Assembly (NCBI GenBank): GCA_022510385.1
Contig: JAFLTQ010000009.1
Coordinates: 46,219-110,218, forward strand
Direction: 5' to 3'
Origin: Muribaculaceae bacterium
GTDB lineage: Bacteria; Bacteroidota; Bacteroidia; Bacteroidales; Muribaculaceae
Length of the DNA: 64,000 nt
Below the pieces are notes generated by a model, which was given only the letters and a program-made list of their open reading frames with translations, did not search any database and was not told where the DNA came from. Both the position numbers and the translations under genes were made by a program. Each line of letters opens with the position of its first letter. Within the stretch, counting starts at the first letter, position 1. Positions 48,101-57,167 of this stretch are shown piece by piece.

Positions 48101-48978
48101 GTAAGGGTAGAGAGAATAATATCTCTGACAAGCAACCTTCCGGATGTGTCACCGAAACTGATTCGGATATAGGAAACCAAGACTTCGAACTTGAATATCC
48201 TGATGAGGAAATCCTGATGCTCAAGAAAACGCTGGGATTTGAAAACTGGAGTTCTAACTCTGAACAATACACAAAAGACAAATTTGATTGGACTCAAGTT
48301 AAAGTGGGTGCTGTCCTGAAGTTCTATACAATGTCTACCGGCGGCGGCTACGACCTCCAGATATTTGACGGCCAGTGGAGTCAGATTAAGGACATCGGAT
48401 CAGGGAATCAAGGTAATGACTCAGGTCAATACCACATTAGTATTAAAGATAAAGATGTCAGGGTGGCCACACTCACAATCACTAATGAGATTATGCAGAG
48501 GCTCAGGGAGAGAAACGGTATTATTCTTCAGGGTAATAACTGTATTTTCCTCGGTTTCTCATATATTCAGGGAAATGAAGACTATAAAGAACCGGAAAAA
48601 GTAGAGTTGAACCCGGAATATGGTGCCGACAAAGAACCGATCCTCTGGAAAGGAGAAAAATCAATCCCGACATGGGGAAGCAACTGGCAGGAAGCTTCTG
48701 TCGGCCGATTTAATTGGAGTGTCTTCAAAGCCGGTGATGAATTGAGAATTTACACTATGGGCACCGGCGGTGAATTTGTGCTCCAGACTTTCTATGAAAA
48801 TAACGGTTGGCAAGATTTTGCAGCCAAGGAATACCGCAACCCTGTGAAGGTAAATAATTTCGATGTCATTAAGATTACCTTGAATGATACCCTTCTTAGC
48901 CAACTCAGGAATAGTAACGGCCTGATTATTCAGGGCACTAACTTCATCCTTTACGGAATAACAGTAGTTAAAAACTAA
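45136..48978 (+). CDS. Putative fimbrial tip adhesin with two carbohydrate-binding-like repeats
   Basis: 1280 residues. Lipobox cysteine at 43 (LTSC), arginine at 75 in ILTRASEK. Fimbrillin-like N-terminal part (to about 330; LTRSVAKVSAYYSG). A middle region near 680-870 (FWLDRNIGAKANTP, GYHIPNQSEWDNI, MPIRCKAG) matches the Fibrobacter succinogenes major paralogous domain pattern. Two tandem C-terminal repeats of about 110 residues follow (about 1026-1141 and 1168-1280), sharing LKFYTMSTGGGYDLQIF/LRIYTMGTGGEFVLQTF and NGIILQGNNCIF/NGLIIQGTNFIL, a jelly-roll binding-module style. Longest gene of the operon. Function as a glycan-binding tip is inferred. Confidence 0.65.
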   Translation: MNFLSKIISYIKKINFGVAIHHRPKDILTAFYAIVVSSMLTSCFVGEDFSDALCPSDDSIYIQFAIPDLRSILTRASEKEVMVKDIVALVFIKSNDENDGKFLISQSFSTENIVDNTIRLKLGGNVRDYDLSIYLVANPDDVDKIKNVNSIADLRKYVLNQPVSLDDGLPMIGWQTVNTSATSASMSLTRSVAKVSAYYSGKDSKISLNGLQIFHNAINGYLSSPINTENEYKDYVFQVNSPTNPDSFSENLVEYCYPSLGYKGNGLSDPGAFVVVKVTRNPAFPAQYYRINLRRDKDNSEDLEYLDLLANHHYQIEITDVFNDGYDSPEEAAKHPESDQYLVYIIHDHAAEVFSMVTDGMRELGVTSNVILSPTLTEAMVVVKCYDASQPDVVISSDEITYPDDEKSSWIIVDRVEEHEVSDFNKYWDNDTKGSQYEFYLKLNPEENVYEDQTGYITFYWQGLKRTVQVNYEAAFLLPTVCTVELTINGDGNSYLIKDYWTFVTGQGESPLPDGTGVNESEKANTPRLFGIQAEDMSGKKRTGGFHFPMPMGNNSSSPWTYEYTINFAQLAALDDTGTTIDNISIVINGDEFWNDKINWKYQGDGKGILSMTSGNNLYTYAGGRISFMVHFKETDGTSEIIASIYHTGIFHYLGDTKYVDESDRGYYYYEVVPMGGNKDKDFWLDRNIGAKANTPFIDIERVFDGAEPADYRKAAGKLYTIVESLNPFALPTFDFGMIPPGYHIPNQSEWDNIRLNTNFTTKDTIIDRTSYLTTFYRTGNPKIGDVHFQKARYYNKSNIWTTSPKFEETPTVGDAGAGYYWSVTEAPAMEKEEMGNWVRALYLNGSVSTYMNASVTDHRMPIRCKAGNAQEADTQKEYFVSFNVHEATHIFLFDTRNGENTPLYTFPGKAVGTTASAAQWQHFYCSTTVDPDDLRMLFVKLQDDGKVTIYTRNGDSFNTTVSYNPAYLTEDYSWTIQKGKFYDLCEVGKGRENNISDKQPSGCVTETDSDIGNQDFELEYPDEEILMLKKTLGFENWSSNSEQYTKDKFDWTQVKVGAVLKFYTMSTGGGYDLQIFDGQWSQIKDIGSGNQGNDSGQYHISIKDKDVRVATLTITNEIMQRLRERNGIILQGNNCIFLGFSYIQGNEDYKEPEKVELNPEYGADKEPILWKGEKSIPTWGSNWQEASVGRFNWSVFKAGDELRIYTMGTGGEFVLQTFYENNGWQDFAAKEYRNPVKVNNFDVIKITLNDTLLSQLRNSNGLIIQGTNFILYGITVVKN

Positions 48979-48996
48979 TGAAGCTAAAAACAGAAT

Positions 48997-49482
48997 ATGA
49001 TGATAAGAGAACTTCTTAAACCTATCTTTCTGACAATGGCATTCGCAGCCGGAGCCTGTGGCTACTGCAATGCTCAGAATGCCGTCAAAATGTCTGCCGA
49101 TAATGGCCGGGAACTAATTTTTATGCTTTCTTCACATCCTTCAGCTTTCTTCCAATCGGATGCTCTTGTGATTGAAACCGATCAAGAGAGGATTGTTTTT
49201 GATGATTCAGCTGTTGTCTCTTTTCAATTTGTGGATGTTGATGATACCTCTGTTGATACTATTGATTCTCCGGAGATTATCTTCAAAATTTATCCAAACT
49301 TAATGGAAATTTTCAACCTGAAACCTGCTTCAGACGTGAAGATATACGACCTTTCCGGAAAATTGATTAAATCTATGAAAGCTTCCGCCTCAGGTAACAT
49401 TTCTTATGATATTTCCAACTTGGCTCCAGGTTGTTTTATAGTGAAAACTTTTGTCAATAATTTTAAATTCTTTAAAAAATGA
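48997..49482 (+). CDS. Small secreted protein with T9SS-type C-terminal domain
   Basis: 161 residues. Signal peptide to about residue 26 (ending CGYCNAQ), a Bacteroidetes 'functional-strand' block (ELIFMLSSHPSAFFQSD... SFQFVD), and a C-terminal region VKIYDLSGKLIKSMKASASG ... LAPGCFIVKTFVNNFKFFKK that matches the type A sorting domain of type 9 secretion cargo. The last gene overlaps it by four bases. It looks like a reduced cargo with almost no passenger domain. Other type 9 secretion genes are not in this window. Confidence 0.75.
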   Translation: MMIRELLKPIFLTMAFAAGACGYCNAQNAVKMSADNGRELIFMLSSHPSAFFQSDALVIETDQERIVFDDSAVVSFQFVDVDDTSVDTIDSPEIIFKIYPNLMEIFNLKPASDVKIYDLSGKLIKSMKASASGNISYDISNLAPGCFIVKTFVNNFKFFKK

Positions 49483-50801
49483 AACTCTTTACTCGCAATA
49501 TCATTGGGGCATGCCTCTTATTGAGCTCCACATTTGCAATTGCAGATTCGGGAGTAAACTTATATCTTTCCAACGGTCAGATTGTTAACCTGACTTCTGA
49601 TGAGATCGACCGCATTGAATTTGTCAATGACATCAATCAATCTCCTACAGACCCTATACAACTCACATCTACCATTAGATACTCTAAACCCGGAGGAATT
49701 TTAATGGCTACAGCTGTTGTCTCTGCTCAATCTTCGCGCGGTTTGATATTAACAGATAACTCCGGTTCCATCCTTTATTACGATGCAACTATTGATCTGA
49801 GCAAATTCCCTGTTGGCACCGTGGTAAATGTTCTCGGAGGCGTGACTAACTATGACAACTGCATTCAACTTTCTAAAGGGGCCACTATCATTAATGCCGG
49901 AGAATTGGATGTTGAATATCCTACCCCATTTCCTTTTAATTCTGAAGATCTTCCTGCATACTCTCAATTGGATACTCCTCAGACCGCCTTCTTTTCTTCT
50001 GTTTCAGGTGTCCTCGCTCAACAATTATCTTATCCCGATAATAAAGTCTCTTATCTTTTCTACACCGATGCGCCCTATGTGGCCGGAATGGTCTACTTCC
50101 CGACTCAGGAGATCCTTTCTCAGTTGATTGAAAATCACCAATATAACTTCATCGGATATTTCCTTAATTTTTCCGATATGACAAGAAACGGTGTCCCTTA
50201 CAGGATATTAAATATGGTGGTCACTGAGCTCGAGGATTTAGGGGAGTATCAGGGACCCCCTCTTCCGGTTGAACCCGGCCAAACAGAAGATTCTTTCTCT
50301 CAATATCTTAACCCTTCACTTGAATTAAATAACGGTTACATCATCGGTCATATCGAGGGGAATAATGTGGAAATTGCCAATCCGATACCACTTAATAGTG
50401 CCTATGGATACCTGCTTACTTCGTCAGCTGAGATAACTGCAGACGGAACTTTTTCATCAACCAATGATGAGGTCTTCTTTTTCACCAATACTCTCCCCTC
50501 CGGTCTTACAGTGCCTCAAGGTTATTTCCTAATTAGAGATTCCAACAATAGGTATCTCTACTTACAGGACCCCTACAAAAGCTTTAATTGCTCTGCATCT
50601 GTGGAAGCAGACGAGGATAACGTCGTTTCCGATTCTTTCTTATTCTCAGCTTCTATCAATGATAACGGGAATTGGACTATTAAAAACCGTTTGACAGGAA
50701 AAAATATATACTATTCTTCCAAATTTTCCAATTTTGCAGCATATGATATTGAAAGTGAAGGCGACTATCTGCCGCAATTATTCCATATAACAACAAAATA
50801 A
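49479..50801 (+). CDS. Secreted protein with OB-fold-like domain
   Basis: 440 residues, signal peptide MKLFTRNIIGACLLLSSTFA. The first block LYLSNGQIVNLTSDEIDRIEF is the short N-terminal motif common in Bacteroidetes exported proteins. Next comes an OB-fold-like region (about 55-190; GGILMATAVVSAQSSRGLIL, VGTVVNVLGGVTNYDNCIQL), then a beta-rich C-terminal half. Translationally coupled to the preceding gene (ATGA overlap). No function recognised; it is part of the fimbrial operon by position. Confidence 0.65.
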   Translation: MKLFTRNIIGACLLLSSTFAIADSGVNLYLSNGQIVNLTSDEIDRIEFVNDINQSPTDPIQLTSTIRYSKPGGILMATAVVSAQSSRGLILTDNSGSILYYDATIDLSKFPVGTVVNVLGGVTNYDNCIQLSKGATIINAGELDVEYPTPFPFNSEDLPAYSQLDTPQTAFFSSVSGVLAQQLSYPDNKVSYLFYTDAPYVAGMVYFPTQEILSQLIENHQYNFIGYFLNFSDMTRNGVPYRILNMVVTELEDLGEYQGPPLPVEPGQTEDSFSQYLNPSLELNNGYIIGHIEGNNVEIANPIPLNSAYGYLLTSSAEITADGTFSSTNDEVFFFTNTLPSGLTVPQGYFLIRDSNNRYLYLQDPYKSFNCSASVEADEDNVVSDSFLFSASINDNGNWTIKNRLTGKNIYYSSKFSNFAAYDIESEGDYLPQLFHITTK

Positions 50802-50820
50802 ACAAACACCTTAAATATAC

Positions 50821-50856
50821 AAAATCCGCCTTCCTTTCTCGGGATTGGCGGATTTT
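50821..50856 (+). terminator. Terminator of the fimbrial operon
   Basis: A perfect 10-bp inverted repeat (50821-50830 and 50847-50856, arm AAAATCCGCC) with a 16-base loop, 20 bases after the last stop codon. The arms end in A and T tracts, so it can act in both directions and also lies downstream of the convergent glutathione peroxidase gene. Confidence 0.85.
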
Positions 50857-50929
50857 GATATTAAAGCATATTACAATATTCTTTAAGAGACTTAAAGCTT
50901 TCGTTAAGTTATGCTATTGAATAATCAAT

Positions 50930-51412
50930 TTATTGTTGTGTAAGCAATTCCTTTATCTTCTCTTCTATTTTAGATGGAGGTGTGGTCGGAGAATATCTTT
51001 CAACTACTTTCCCGTTTCTGTCTATAAGAAATTTTGTGAAATTCCATTTGATGGCATTCCCAAATAATCCTCCTTTCTCTTTTTTCAACCATTTGTAAAG
51101 AGGAGATGCATTATCGCCGTTCACATCAATTTTTTTGAATCTTGGGAAAGTAGTGTCATATTTAAGCTTGCAGAAAGAATCGATTTCCTGATCAGAACCC
51201 GGTGCTTGATGTCCGAACTGATTACATGGGAAATCAAGAATCTCCAACCCTTGCTCTTTATATTTTTTGTAAAGATCTTCCAGTCCTTCGTACTGGGGTG
51301 TAAAACCGCATCCGGTGGCTGTGTTTACAATCAAAACCACTTTCCCTTTATATGCAGAAAGTGAAACCTCTTCACCTTTATTGTTTATAACCTTAAAATC
51401 ATATATTTCCAT
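50930..51412 (-). CDS. Glutathione peroxidase-like peroxidase
   Basis: 160 residues. Peroxidatic cysteine in [16 protein letters not shown], then [14 protein letters not shown] and the [20 protein letters not shown] block. It reduces hydrogen peroxide or lipid hydroperoxides, probably with thioredoxin as the electron donor, as usual in bacteria. No signal peptide. It stands alone, convergent with the fimbrial operon. Confidence 0.94.
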   Translation of the reverse strand: MEIYDFKVINNKGEEVSLSAYKGKVVLIVNTATGCGFTPQYEGLEDLYKKYKEQGLEILDFPCNQFGHQAPGSDQEIDSFCKLKYDTTFPRFKKIDVNGDNASPLYKWLKKEKGGLFGNAIKWNFTKFLIDRNGKVVERYSPTTPPSKIEEKIKELLTQQ

Positions 51413-51678
51413 AATTATTTGTTTTTTACTTTATAACATAAACCCCTGTGTCTTGGTTCATTGGAGTGCGACCCCATATAGTTTAAATAAGAATATATTG
51501 AAAGTATTAAGCCTCCTGTTCTTATATCGTTTGGTTGGAGAAAATTTTGTATCTTTCGGTGATAATTAAAGGGAGATGCCTGATACAGGCTATGCAACCA
51601 ATATCAATTTGTATCTCTTAAATTTGGGAAATACAAGATATTTTCCACCATGGAAAAATCACAATCATAACAATTCAA

Positions 51679-54105
51679 ATGAAAAATCAATTTATTATAG
51701 CCTTAACTTTAGCTTGTGGGGCTCTTCAATTGGCTCACGCTGAAGCAAATATTTTATGGTATGACTCTCCTGCCAAAGAATGGACTGAGGCTCTCCCTTT
51801 AGGCAATTCAAGAATTGGTGCGATGATATTCAGCGAGCCGGCTCGGGAACGCATACAACTCAATGAGGAAACAATGTGGGGAGGCTCACCTTATGTCAAT
51901 CATTCCCCAAAAGCATTAAACGAGCTGGAAAATGTCAGACAATTAATTTTTGCCGGTAAAAACCAAGAGGCTCAAGACATTATCGCAGAAACCTTCTTGA
52001 CAGGCCAAAACGGTATGCCTTTCCAGACTTTGGGCTCTTTGATACTGAACTTTCCGGGACATGACAACTATTCTAATTATAAAAGAGAATTAAGCCTCGA
52101 TAGCGCTCTCTCTAAATCTGTTTACAACGTAAACGGTGTAGAATTCACACGTGAGGCCTTGACCTCTTTTGAAGATGATGTTTTCGTGATGAAAATCTCT
52201 TCATCCCAGCCGGGAGCTTTGAATTTCAGCGCTAAATTCGAGTCCCCGATGAAAAAACATTCAGTGGAGGTTGTAGGTAAACATCTGATTCTTAATGTCT
52301 CCGGGGATGATCATGAAGGAGTGAAAGGAGTGGTGAAAGGAGCTTCGGTAGTTGAAATTATTCCTACCGGAGGAAAGCTTATTTCTGCAAAAGATTCATT
52401 GATTGTAGCGGGAGCTTCCGAAGCTTTGGTATTCGTTTCCTCGGCTACAAATTTCGATAGTTATAAAGGAGTGAAAGGAAATGCTGTCAAGAAAGCGGAA
52501 AAAATCCTCGCAAATGCTGTCAAAGTTCCTTTCGCCCGGATGAAGGCATGCCACATCGATAAATATAGGCATCAGTTTGACAGAGTCTCTTTATCTTTGG
52601 GAGTGACGCCGGATTCTATCAAATCATTACCGATTGACACCAGAATCAGTTTATTTGAGGAAACAAATGATCCGGATTTAACCGCTCTTCTCTTTCAATT
52701 CGGACGCTATCTTCTGATTTCCTCCTCTCAACCCGGGGGACAAGCTGCCAATCTTCAGGGAATATGGAACAACGAGCCTCTGGCTCCTTGGGATGGGAAA
52801 TACACTATCAACATCAACACAGAGATGAATTATTGGCCGGCTGACATCACTAATCTTGGAGAAACCAACGGCCCTCTTTTTGATCTTGTGGAAGAATTGT
52901 CTGAAAATGCTAAGACAACTGCCCGGGAAATGTATGGTATGCCGGGATGGGTGGCTCATCATAACACCGATATTTGGCGCACTTCGGGAGTTGTCGACTA
53001 TGCTAAATATGGTATGTGGCCTATGGGTGGCGCTTGGCTCACCACTCATTTGTGGAATCATTATCTTCACTCCGGAGATAAGAAGTTCCTGGAAAAATAT
53101 TATCCGGTGATGAAAGGAGCAACTGACTTCTTTCTTAATTTCTTAGTGGAACATCCCGACAATGGTTGGCTTGTGGTTTCTCCATCAATGTCGCCCGAAC
53201 ATGGTCCCCTTAGTGAAAACAATGGATCTTCCTGGATTGTGGCCGGAGCCACTATGGATTCTGAAATACTTAGGGAACTTTTCACCCAGACTGCCAAAAC
53301 AGCCACGCTTCTTGGAAAGGAAGAGTCTTATGTGGATTCGTTAAATTTTGTCTTATCTAAATTGCCTCCATTGCAAATCGGAAGATACAATCAACTCCGG
53401 GAATGGCTTGAAGATGTTGATGACCCTAATGATAAACATCGGCATATCTCACATGCATATGCACTTTATCCCGGCACCCAAATATCTCCCTACGATAATC
53501 CGGAATTATTTGAAGCTGTCAAAACCACTATGATTCAGCGGGGAGATGAGGCTACAGGATGGTCTATAGGTTGGAAAATTAATCTATGGGCAAGGCTGCA
53601 GGATGGTGACCATGCTTATAAAATTGTGAATAATCTTATTTCTAAAAGATTATATCCAAATATGTTTGATGCACATCCCCCTTTCCAGATTGACGGTAAT
53701 TTCGGATATACAGCCGGGGTGGCCGAGATGCTCATTCAGAGCCACGACGGAGCCCTCCACCTTCTTCCGGCCCTCCCTGATGTTTGGGCTGACGGAGATG
53801 TTAAAGGTCTTGTGGCCCGGGGTGGATATATTGTGGATATGGAATGGAAAGATGGACAAATTGAATCTGCTGAAATCTTGTCGCCATTAGGGGGCAATTT
53901 AAGACTCCGTTCCTATGTGCCTCTTAAAGGAGTGGGGTTGGAAGTGGCGGAAGGGAAGAATCCCAACCCGTTTTTTGACAAACCTGTGGTTTCTGAATTC
54001 TTACATTCTGAAGAAATAAATCCGCGTTTCCCAATCTTAAAAAGGGTTTTTGAATATGATTTGGCTACAGAGCCTGGACAATCCTATAAAATTTCAAGAA
54101 AATGA
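51679..54105 (+). CDS. GH95-family alpha-L-fucosidase
   Basis: 808 residues, signal peptide ([21 protein letters not shown]). Family landmarks: [25 protein letters not shown], the double asparagine region in [17 protein letters not shown] (about residue 378), the general acid glutamate in SPSMSPEH (about 506) and the aspartate in [15 protein letters not shown] (about 672). GH95 enzymes typically release alpha-1,2-linked fucose from host-type glycans, by inversion. Overlaps the GH29 gene by four bases. A TAAATTTG -7-like box is at 51619-51626 with no good -33. Confidence 0.93.
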   Translation: MKNQFIIALTLACGALQLAHAEANILWYDSPAKEWTEALPLGNSRIGAMIFSEPARERIQLNEETMWGGSPYVNHSPKALNELENVRQLIFAGKNQEAQDIIAETFLTGQNGMPFQTLGSLILNFPGHDNYSNYKRELSLDSALSKSVYNVNGVEFTREALTSFEDDVFVMKISSSQPGALNFSAKFESPMKKHSVEVVGKHLILNVSGDDHEGVKGVVKGASVVEIIPTGGKLISAKDSLIVAGASEALVFVSSATNFDSYKGVKGNAVKKAEKILANAVKVPFARMKACHIDKYRHQFDRVSLSLGVTPDSIKSLPIDTRISLFEETNDPDLTALLFQFGRYLLISSSQPGGQAANLQGIWNNEPLAPWDGKYTININTEMNYWPADITNLGETNGPLFDLVEELSENAKTTAREMYGMPGWVAHHNTDIWRTSGVVDYAKYGMWPMGGAWLTTHLWNHYLHSGDKKFLEKYYPVMKGATDFFLNFLVEHPDNGWLVVSPSMSPEHGPLSENNGSSWIVAGATMDSEILRELFTQTAKTATLLGKEESYVDSLNFVLSKLPPLQIGRYNQLREWLEDVDDPNDKHRHISHAYALYPGTQISPYDNPELFEAVKTTMIQRGDEATGWSIGWKINLWARLQDGDHAYKIVNNLISKRLYPNMFDAHPPFQIDGNFGYTAGVAEMLIQSHDGALHLLPALPDVWADGDVKGLVARGGYIVDMEWKDGQIESAEILSPLGGNLRLRSYVPLKGVGLEVAEGKNPNPFFDKPVVSEFLHSEEINPRFPILKRVFEYDLATEPGQSYKISRK

Positions 54106-55922
54106 AGAAATTTATTTTATATATAGCTTTTTCATGGTGGTTTTCGTTATTTGCTCTTGCTTCTAACCCCAAACCTTGCCCTCCATTGCCAAGTCAACAG
54201 CAATTAGACTGGCAGAAAATGGAAACATACGCTTTTATCCATTATAGCATAAATACCTACACCGGAGAAGAATGGGGATTTGGAAATGAAGATGTCGAAT
54301 TGTTTAATCCTGACAAACTTGATGTTCTTCAATGGGTTAAAGTTATTAAAGATGCCGGCCTCACAGGTATAATCCTTACCGCCAAACATCATTCCGGTTT
54401 TTGTCTGTGGCCTTCTCAATTCACTGAGTATTCAGTTAAGAATTCTCCCTGGAAAGATGGCAAGGGCGACCTGGTTAAGGAATTAAAAGATGCCTGTGAT
54501 AAATTCGGATTGAAATTCGCTGTCTATCTTTCACCATGGGATCGTAATTTTCCTGAATATGGGAAACCTGAATATATTGACTATTTCCGCAACCAACTGA
54601 CAGAACTCCTGACTAACTATGGTGACATTTTTGAAGTATGGTTTGACGGTGCTAACGGTGGCACCGGATGGTATGGGGGTGCTAATGAAAACCGTAAAAT
54701 CGATAAGTTCACTTATTATGACTGGGAAAATACTTATGATTTAATAAGAGAGCTTCAACCCGACATCATGATATGGAATGATGGCAACTCGCGTGGTGAT
54801 TTACGTTGGGTCGGAACTGAAGACGGTTATGTGGGACAACCTAACTGGAGCCTTCTTTCCTCTGAGGGACTTGTGACTCGCGAACAATTACACCATGGGG
54901 TTGAAAACGGTGACAGATGGGTAGCTGCAGAGGTGAATACTTCTATCCGCCCCGGTTGGTTTTATCACGAGCGGGAAGATAACCAGGTGAAATCATTAGC
55001 CAATTTGATGGATTCATATTATAAATCAGTGGGAAGAAATGCTACTCTACTACTCAACTTTCCTATCCGTCCCGATGGCCTTATCGACAAAAACGATAGT
55101 ATCACCGCTCTTGCCTTTGGAAATTATATCAAGGAACTGTTCAAAACCAATCTTGCCGATGGTGCCTCCATTGATAACTCCAATAATGTCTGGACTGTCA
55201 AACTTGAACAGCCATCTGAATTCAACAGAATATTAATTCAGGAACCTATTGAATTAGGTCAAAGAATAAAGTCTTTCAAACTGGAAGCCTTAATTGACGG
55301 AAACTGGATAGAATTGAAAGATGAACTATTACCTGAAACCGAATCACTTTCTACTATCGGATACAAAAGAATCGTATGTTTCCCGACAATAACGACTGAC
55401 CAAGTAAAGCTTACCGTCTTAGATTCTAAATGTGAACCTTTGATTTCAAATATTGGAATCTTTAATGCTCCTCCAATCGTGGAACCACTCGTACGTAAAG
55501 CTGCCGGCGATGAATTTGTTGAGACTAACTTATGGAGTGTGATTGCTCCCGGGGTTTCTGAGTTGGAATGGAGAAGGGCCATCGACCGCCATAATAATTC
55601 CGTTTATAATCTCCCTGATGATGAGGGTCTCTTGATTGATATGAAAAAAGAGACTGAATTCGAAGGGTTTAGCTTTCTTCCTGATAGAAAAACCAAAAAT
55701 GGACTTGTCTTGGCTTATCAACTTAGCATATCATCAGATGGAATTAATTGGGAGAAGATTGCTGAAGGTGAATTTTCAAATATTGAAAATAATCCTATAC
55801 GTCAAACAGTCAAAACTCCGAAATCAAAAGCCAGATATTTAAAATTCACCCCTACGCGATTATGTGAAGGAAATAAAGCCTCGATTGCAGATTTTAAAAT
55901 TTTCCGACCCACAGAAAAATAG
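54102..55922 (+). CDS. GH29-family alpha-L-fucosidase with discoidin-like C-terminus
   Basis: 606 residues, signal peptide [20 protein letters not shown]. The GH29 core runs to about residue 340: [34 protein letters not shown], and the nucleophile aspartate in [10 protein letters not shown] (about residue 181). About 250 further residues contain two beta-sandwich segments in the F5/8 type C style ([45 protein letters not shown]). It would trim alpha-1,3/1,4- or 1,6-fucose and is coupled to the GH95 gene, giving a two-linkage defucosylation pair. Confidence 0.93.
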   Translation: MKKFILYIAFSWWFSLFALASNPKPCPPLPSQQQLDWQKMETYAFIHYSINTYTGEEWGFGNEDVELFNPDKLDVLQWVKVIKDAGLTGIILTAKHHSGFCLWPSQFTEYSVKNSPWKDGKGDLVKELKDACDKFGLKFAVYLSPWDRNFPEYGKPEYIDYFRNQLTELLTNYGDIFEVWFDGANGGTGWYGGANENRKIDKFTYYDWENTYDLIRELQPDIMIWNDGNSRGDLRWVGTEDGYVGQPNWSLLSSEGLVTREQLHHGVENGDRWVAAEVNTSIRPGWFYHEREDNQVKSLANLMDSYYKSVGRNATLLLNFPIRPDGLIDKNDSITALAFGNYIKELFKTNLADGASIDNSNNVWTVKLEQPSEFNRILIQEPIELGQRIKSFKLEALIDGNWIELKDELLPETESLSTIGYKRIVCFPTITTDQVKLTVLDSKCEPLISNIGIFNAPPIVEPLVRKAAGDEFVETNLWSVIAPGVSELEWRRAIDRHNNSVYNLPDDEGLLIDMKKETEFEGFSFLPDRKTKNGLVLAYQLSISSDGINWEKIAEGEFSNIENNPIRQTVKTPKSKARYLKFTPTRLCEGNKASIADFKIFRPTEK

Positions 55923-56044
55923 TCTCCTGAGTCTTAGAAGAATAGACTCAGAAATTCAAAACAAGTGGATGTAATTATATCTGTGAGGCTCTTTTATAAA
56001 GGGGTTGACGCTTAAAAAAGCCCCATAAATTCTTTCTAAAGAGT

Positions 56045-56075
56045 TTTGGGAAATATTAATATTTTAATAATTTTG
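56045..56075 (+). promoter_or_regulatory. Promoter of the small lipoprotein pair
   Basis: TTTG at 56045-56048, a 19-base spacer and TAATTTTG at 56068-56075 match the Bacteroidetes consensus. The start would lie about 25 bases before the ATG at 56106. Confidence 0.75.
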
Positions 56076-56105
56076 TAGCGCTAAACAAATAATTTTGAAA
56101 AACCA

Positions 56106-56468
56106 ATGAAAAAATTAGCTTTTTTATGTGCCGGCGTAGTAATGTTGGCCATGACCTCATGTAAGTCCAACCTTTGGACAGCTACCCAAGTTCCGGTATC
56201 CAACACAGTTGCTACTTGCACTGTTGCCGATCTCAATGTTGGTAATAGGGTATCTTACACCTATCGTCCCACATCAGCAGATCGTAAGGGTGGTCTCAAG
56301 AATTGCAAGAATGCCGCTATCGCTGCATTGCTCAAAGAAAATGGAAACGCTGATGTACTCGTAGCTCCTGAATTCAACTACGACAACACTTTGACTTACA
56401 TCACAGTTTCTGGTCGCCCGGCTACATACAAAAACTTCAGATCTTGTCCTCCCGTTCCGATGCCTTAA
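56106..56468 (+). CDS. Small lipoprotein, paralog of the next gene
   Basis: 120 residues. Lipobox signal MKKLAFLCAGVVMLAMTSCK with the cysteine at 19. The mature part has VADLNVGNRVSYTYRP and a C-terminal NADVLVAPEFNYDNTLTYIT...GRPATYKNFRS. It shares this pattern with the 155-residue product of the gene 12 bases downstream, so it is probably a small periplasmic or outer-membrane domain of unknown role. Short and uniform composition argue for a structural or binding protein rather than an enzyme. Confidence 0.75.
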   Translation: MKKLAFLCAGVVMLAMTSCKSNLWTATQVPVSNTVATCTVADLNVGNRVSYTYRPTSADRKGGLKNCKNAAIAALLKENGNADVLVAPEFNYDNTLTYITVSGRPATYKNFRSCPPVPMP

Positions 56469-56480
56469 TAATACATCGGT

Positions 56481-56948
56481 ATGCCCTTAAAGATGAAGGA
56501 GAGAAGACTCTGGTTTTGTTTTGGATTTATCCTTTTCTTGGGATGTTTGACGGGCTTCGCTAAAAAAGAACCGGAGAAATTACCTCAAGAAGCGGAAGTT
56601 GAAAATCAGGTTCTGGCTGTAACAGGAGCCGACTTGATTATTGGCGACAAAAGAATCAGCAAGTCAACCTCATGGGTTTTCAATTTTTTATCTCCGATAG
56701 ATCTGGAAGTAAGAAAATCCAACTTGATAAGGGCTTTATGCAGAGAGAGGGATGTAGATTTATTAATCGATCCTCAATTCTCATACTCCAAAAGGATTCT
56801 TGGAAGCGGCAAACTTACAGTAACCGGCTATCCGGCCGTTTATGTCAATTTCAGGAATCTCACTGAGAATGAAATAGATTCAATTATTCTTGGGAGAAAT
56901 TATACCGACGAAAGAATTTATTTTATTAATAAGGAAACGTTAAAATAA
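56481..56948 (+). CDS. Secreted protein, paralog of the previous gene
   Basis: 155 residues. A start four codons downstream (MKERRLWFCFGFILFLGCLT) gives a cleaner signal peptide. The mature part ADLIIGDKRISKST...DVDLLIDPQFSYSKRI...LTVTGYPAVYVNFRN repeats the neighbour's plan. Extra C-terminal residues (to DERIYFINKETLK) are not in the neighbour. It has no lipobox at the expected place. Unknown function; cotranscribed with the lipoprotein. Confidence 0.75.
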   Translation: MPLKMKERRLWFCFGFILFLGCLTGFAKKEPEKLPQEAEVENQVLAVTGADLIIGDKRISKSTSWVFNFLSPIDLEVRKSNLIRALCRERDVDLLIDPQFSYSKRILGSGKLTVTGYPAVYVNFRNLTENEIDSIILGRNYTDERIYFINKETLK

Positions 56949-56973
56949 TCTTACAAGATCTCCAAAAATGCAA

Positions 56974-57013
56974 GAGGGTATGTCAAACTTTATTGGCATA
57001 CCCTCCCTTTTTT
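56974..57013 (+). terminator. Terminator of the small lipoprotein pair
   Basis: Perfect 9-bp stem (GAGGGTATG at 56974-56982, CATACCCTC at 56997-57005) with a 14-base loop, followed by CCTTTTTT. It is 25 bases after the stop codon. Confidence 0.92.
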
Positions 57014-57140
57014 CTATACAATAGATATAAAGTAGTTTACTTATAATACCGGGACCTTGGAGCAAGAGCACAAAATTGGTACATAAAGAATAGAAGTACT
57101 AACTTATTCTTGCCATATTAAAGTGATAACGCCAAGAATT

Positions 57141-57160
57141 TGCGACCAAATGCGACCAAC
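57141..57160. repeat. Period-10 direct repeat (GCGACCAA type)
   Basis: TGCGACCAAA directly followed by TGCGACCAAC. Similar tandem pairs occur at 59216-59236 and 59407-59426. These are the first bases of the AT-rich accessory region. See findings. Confidence 0.5.
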
Positions 57161-57167
57161 CTCCCAT

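Noticed and set aside
45136..48978. SusD/SusE-type starch-utilisation protein
   Set aside because: No SusC-like gene is in view, and the N-terminus is fimbrillin-like rather than TPR-based.
50821..50856. Inverted repeat as a recombination site
   Set aside because: Its place between two convergent genes, with A and T tracts, fits a two-way terminator better.
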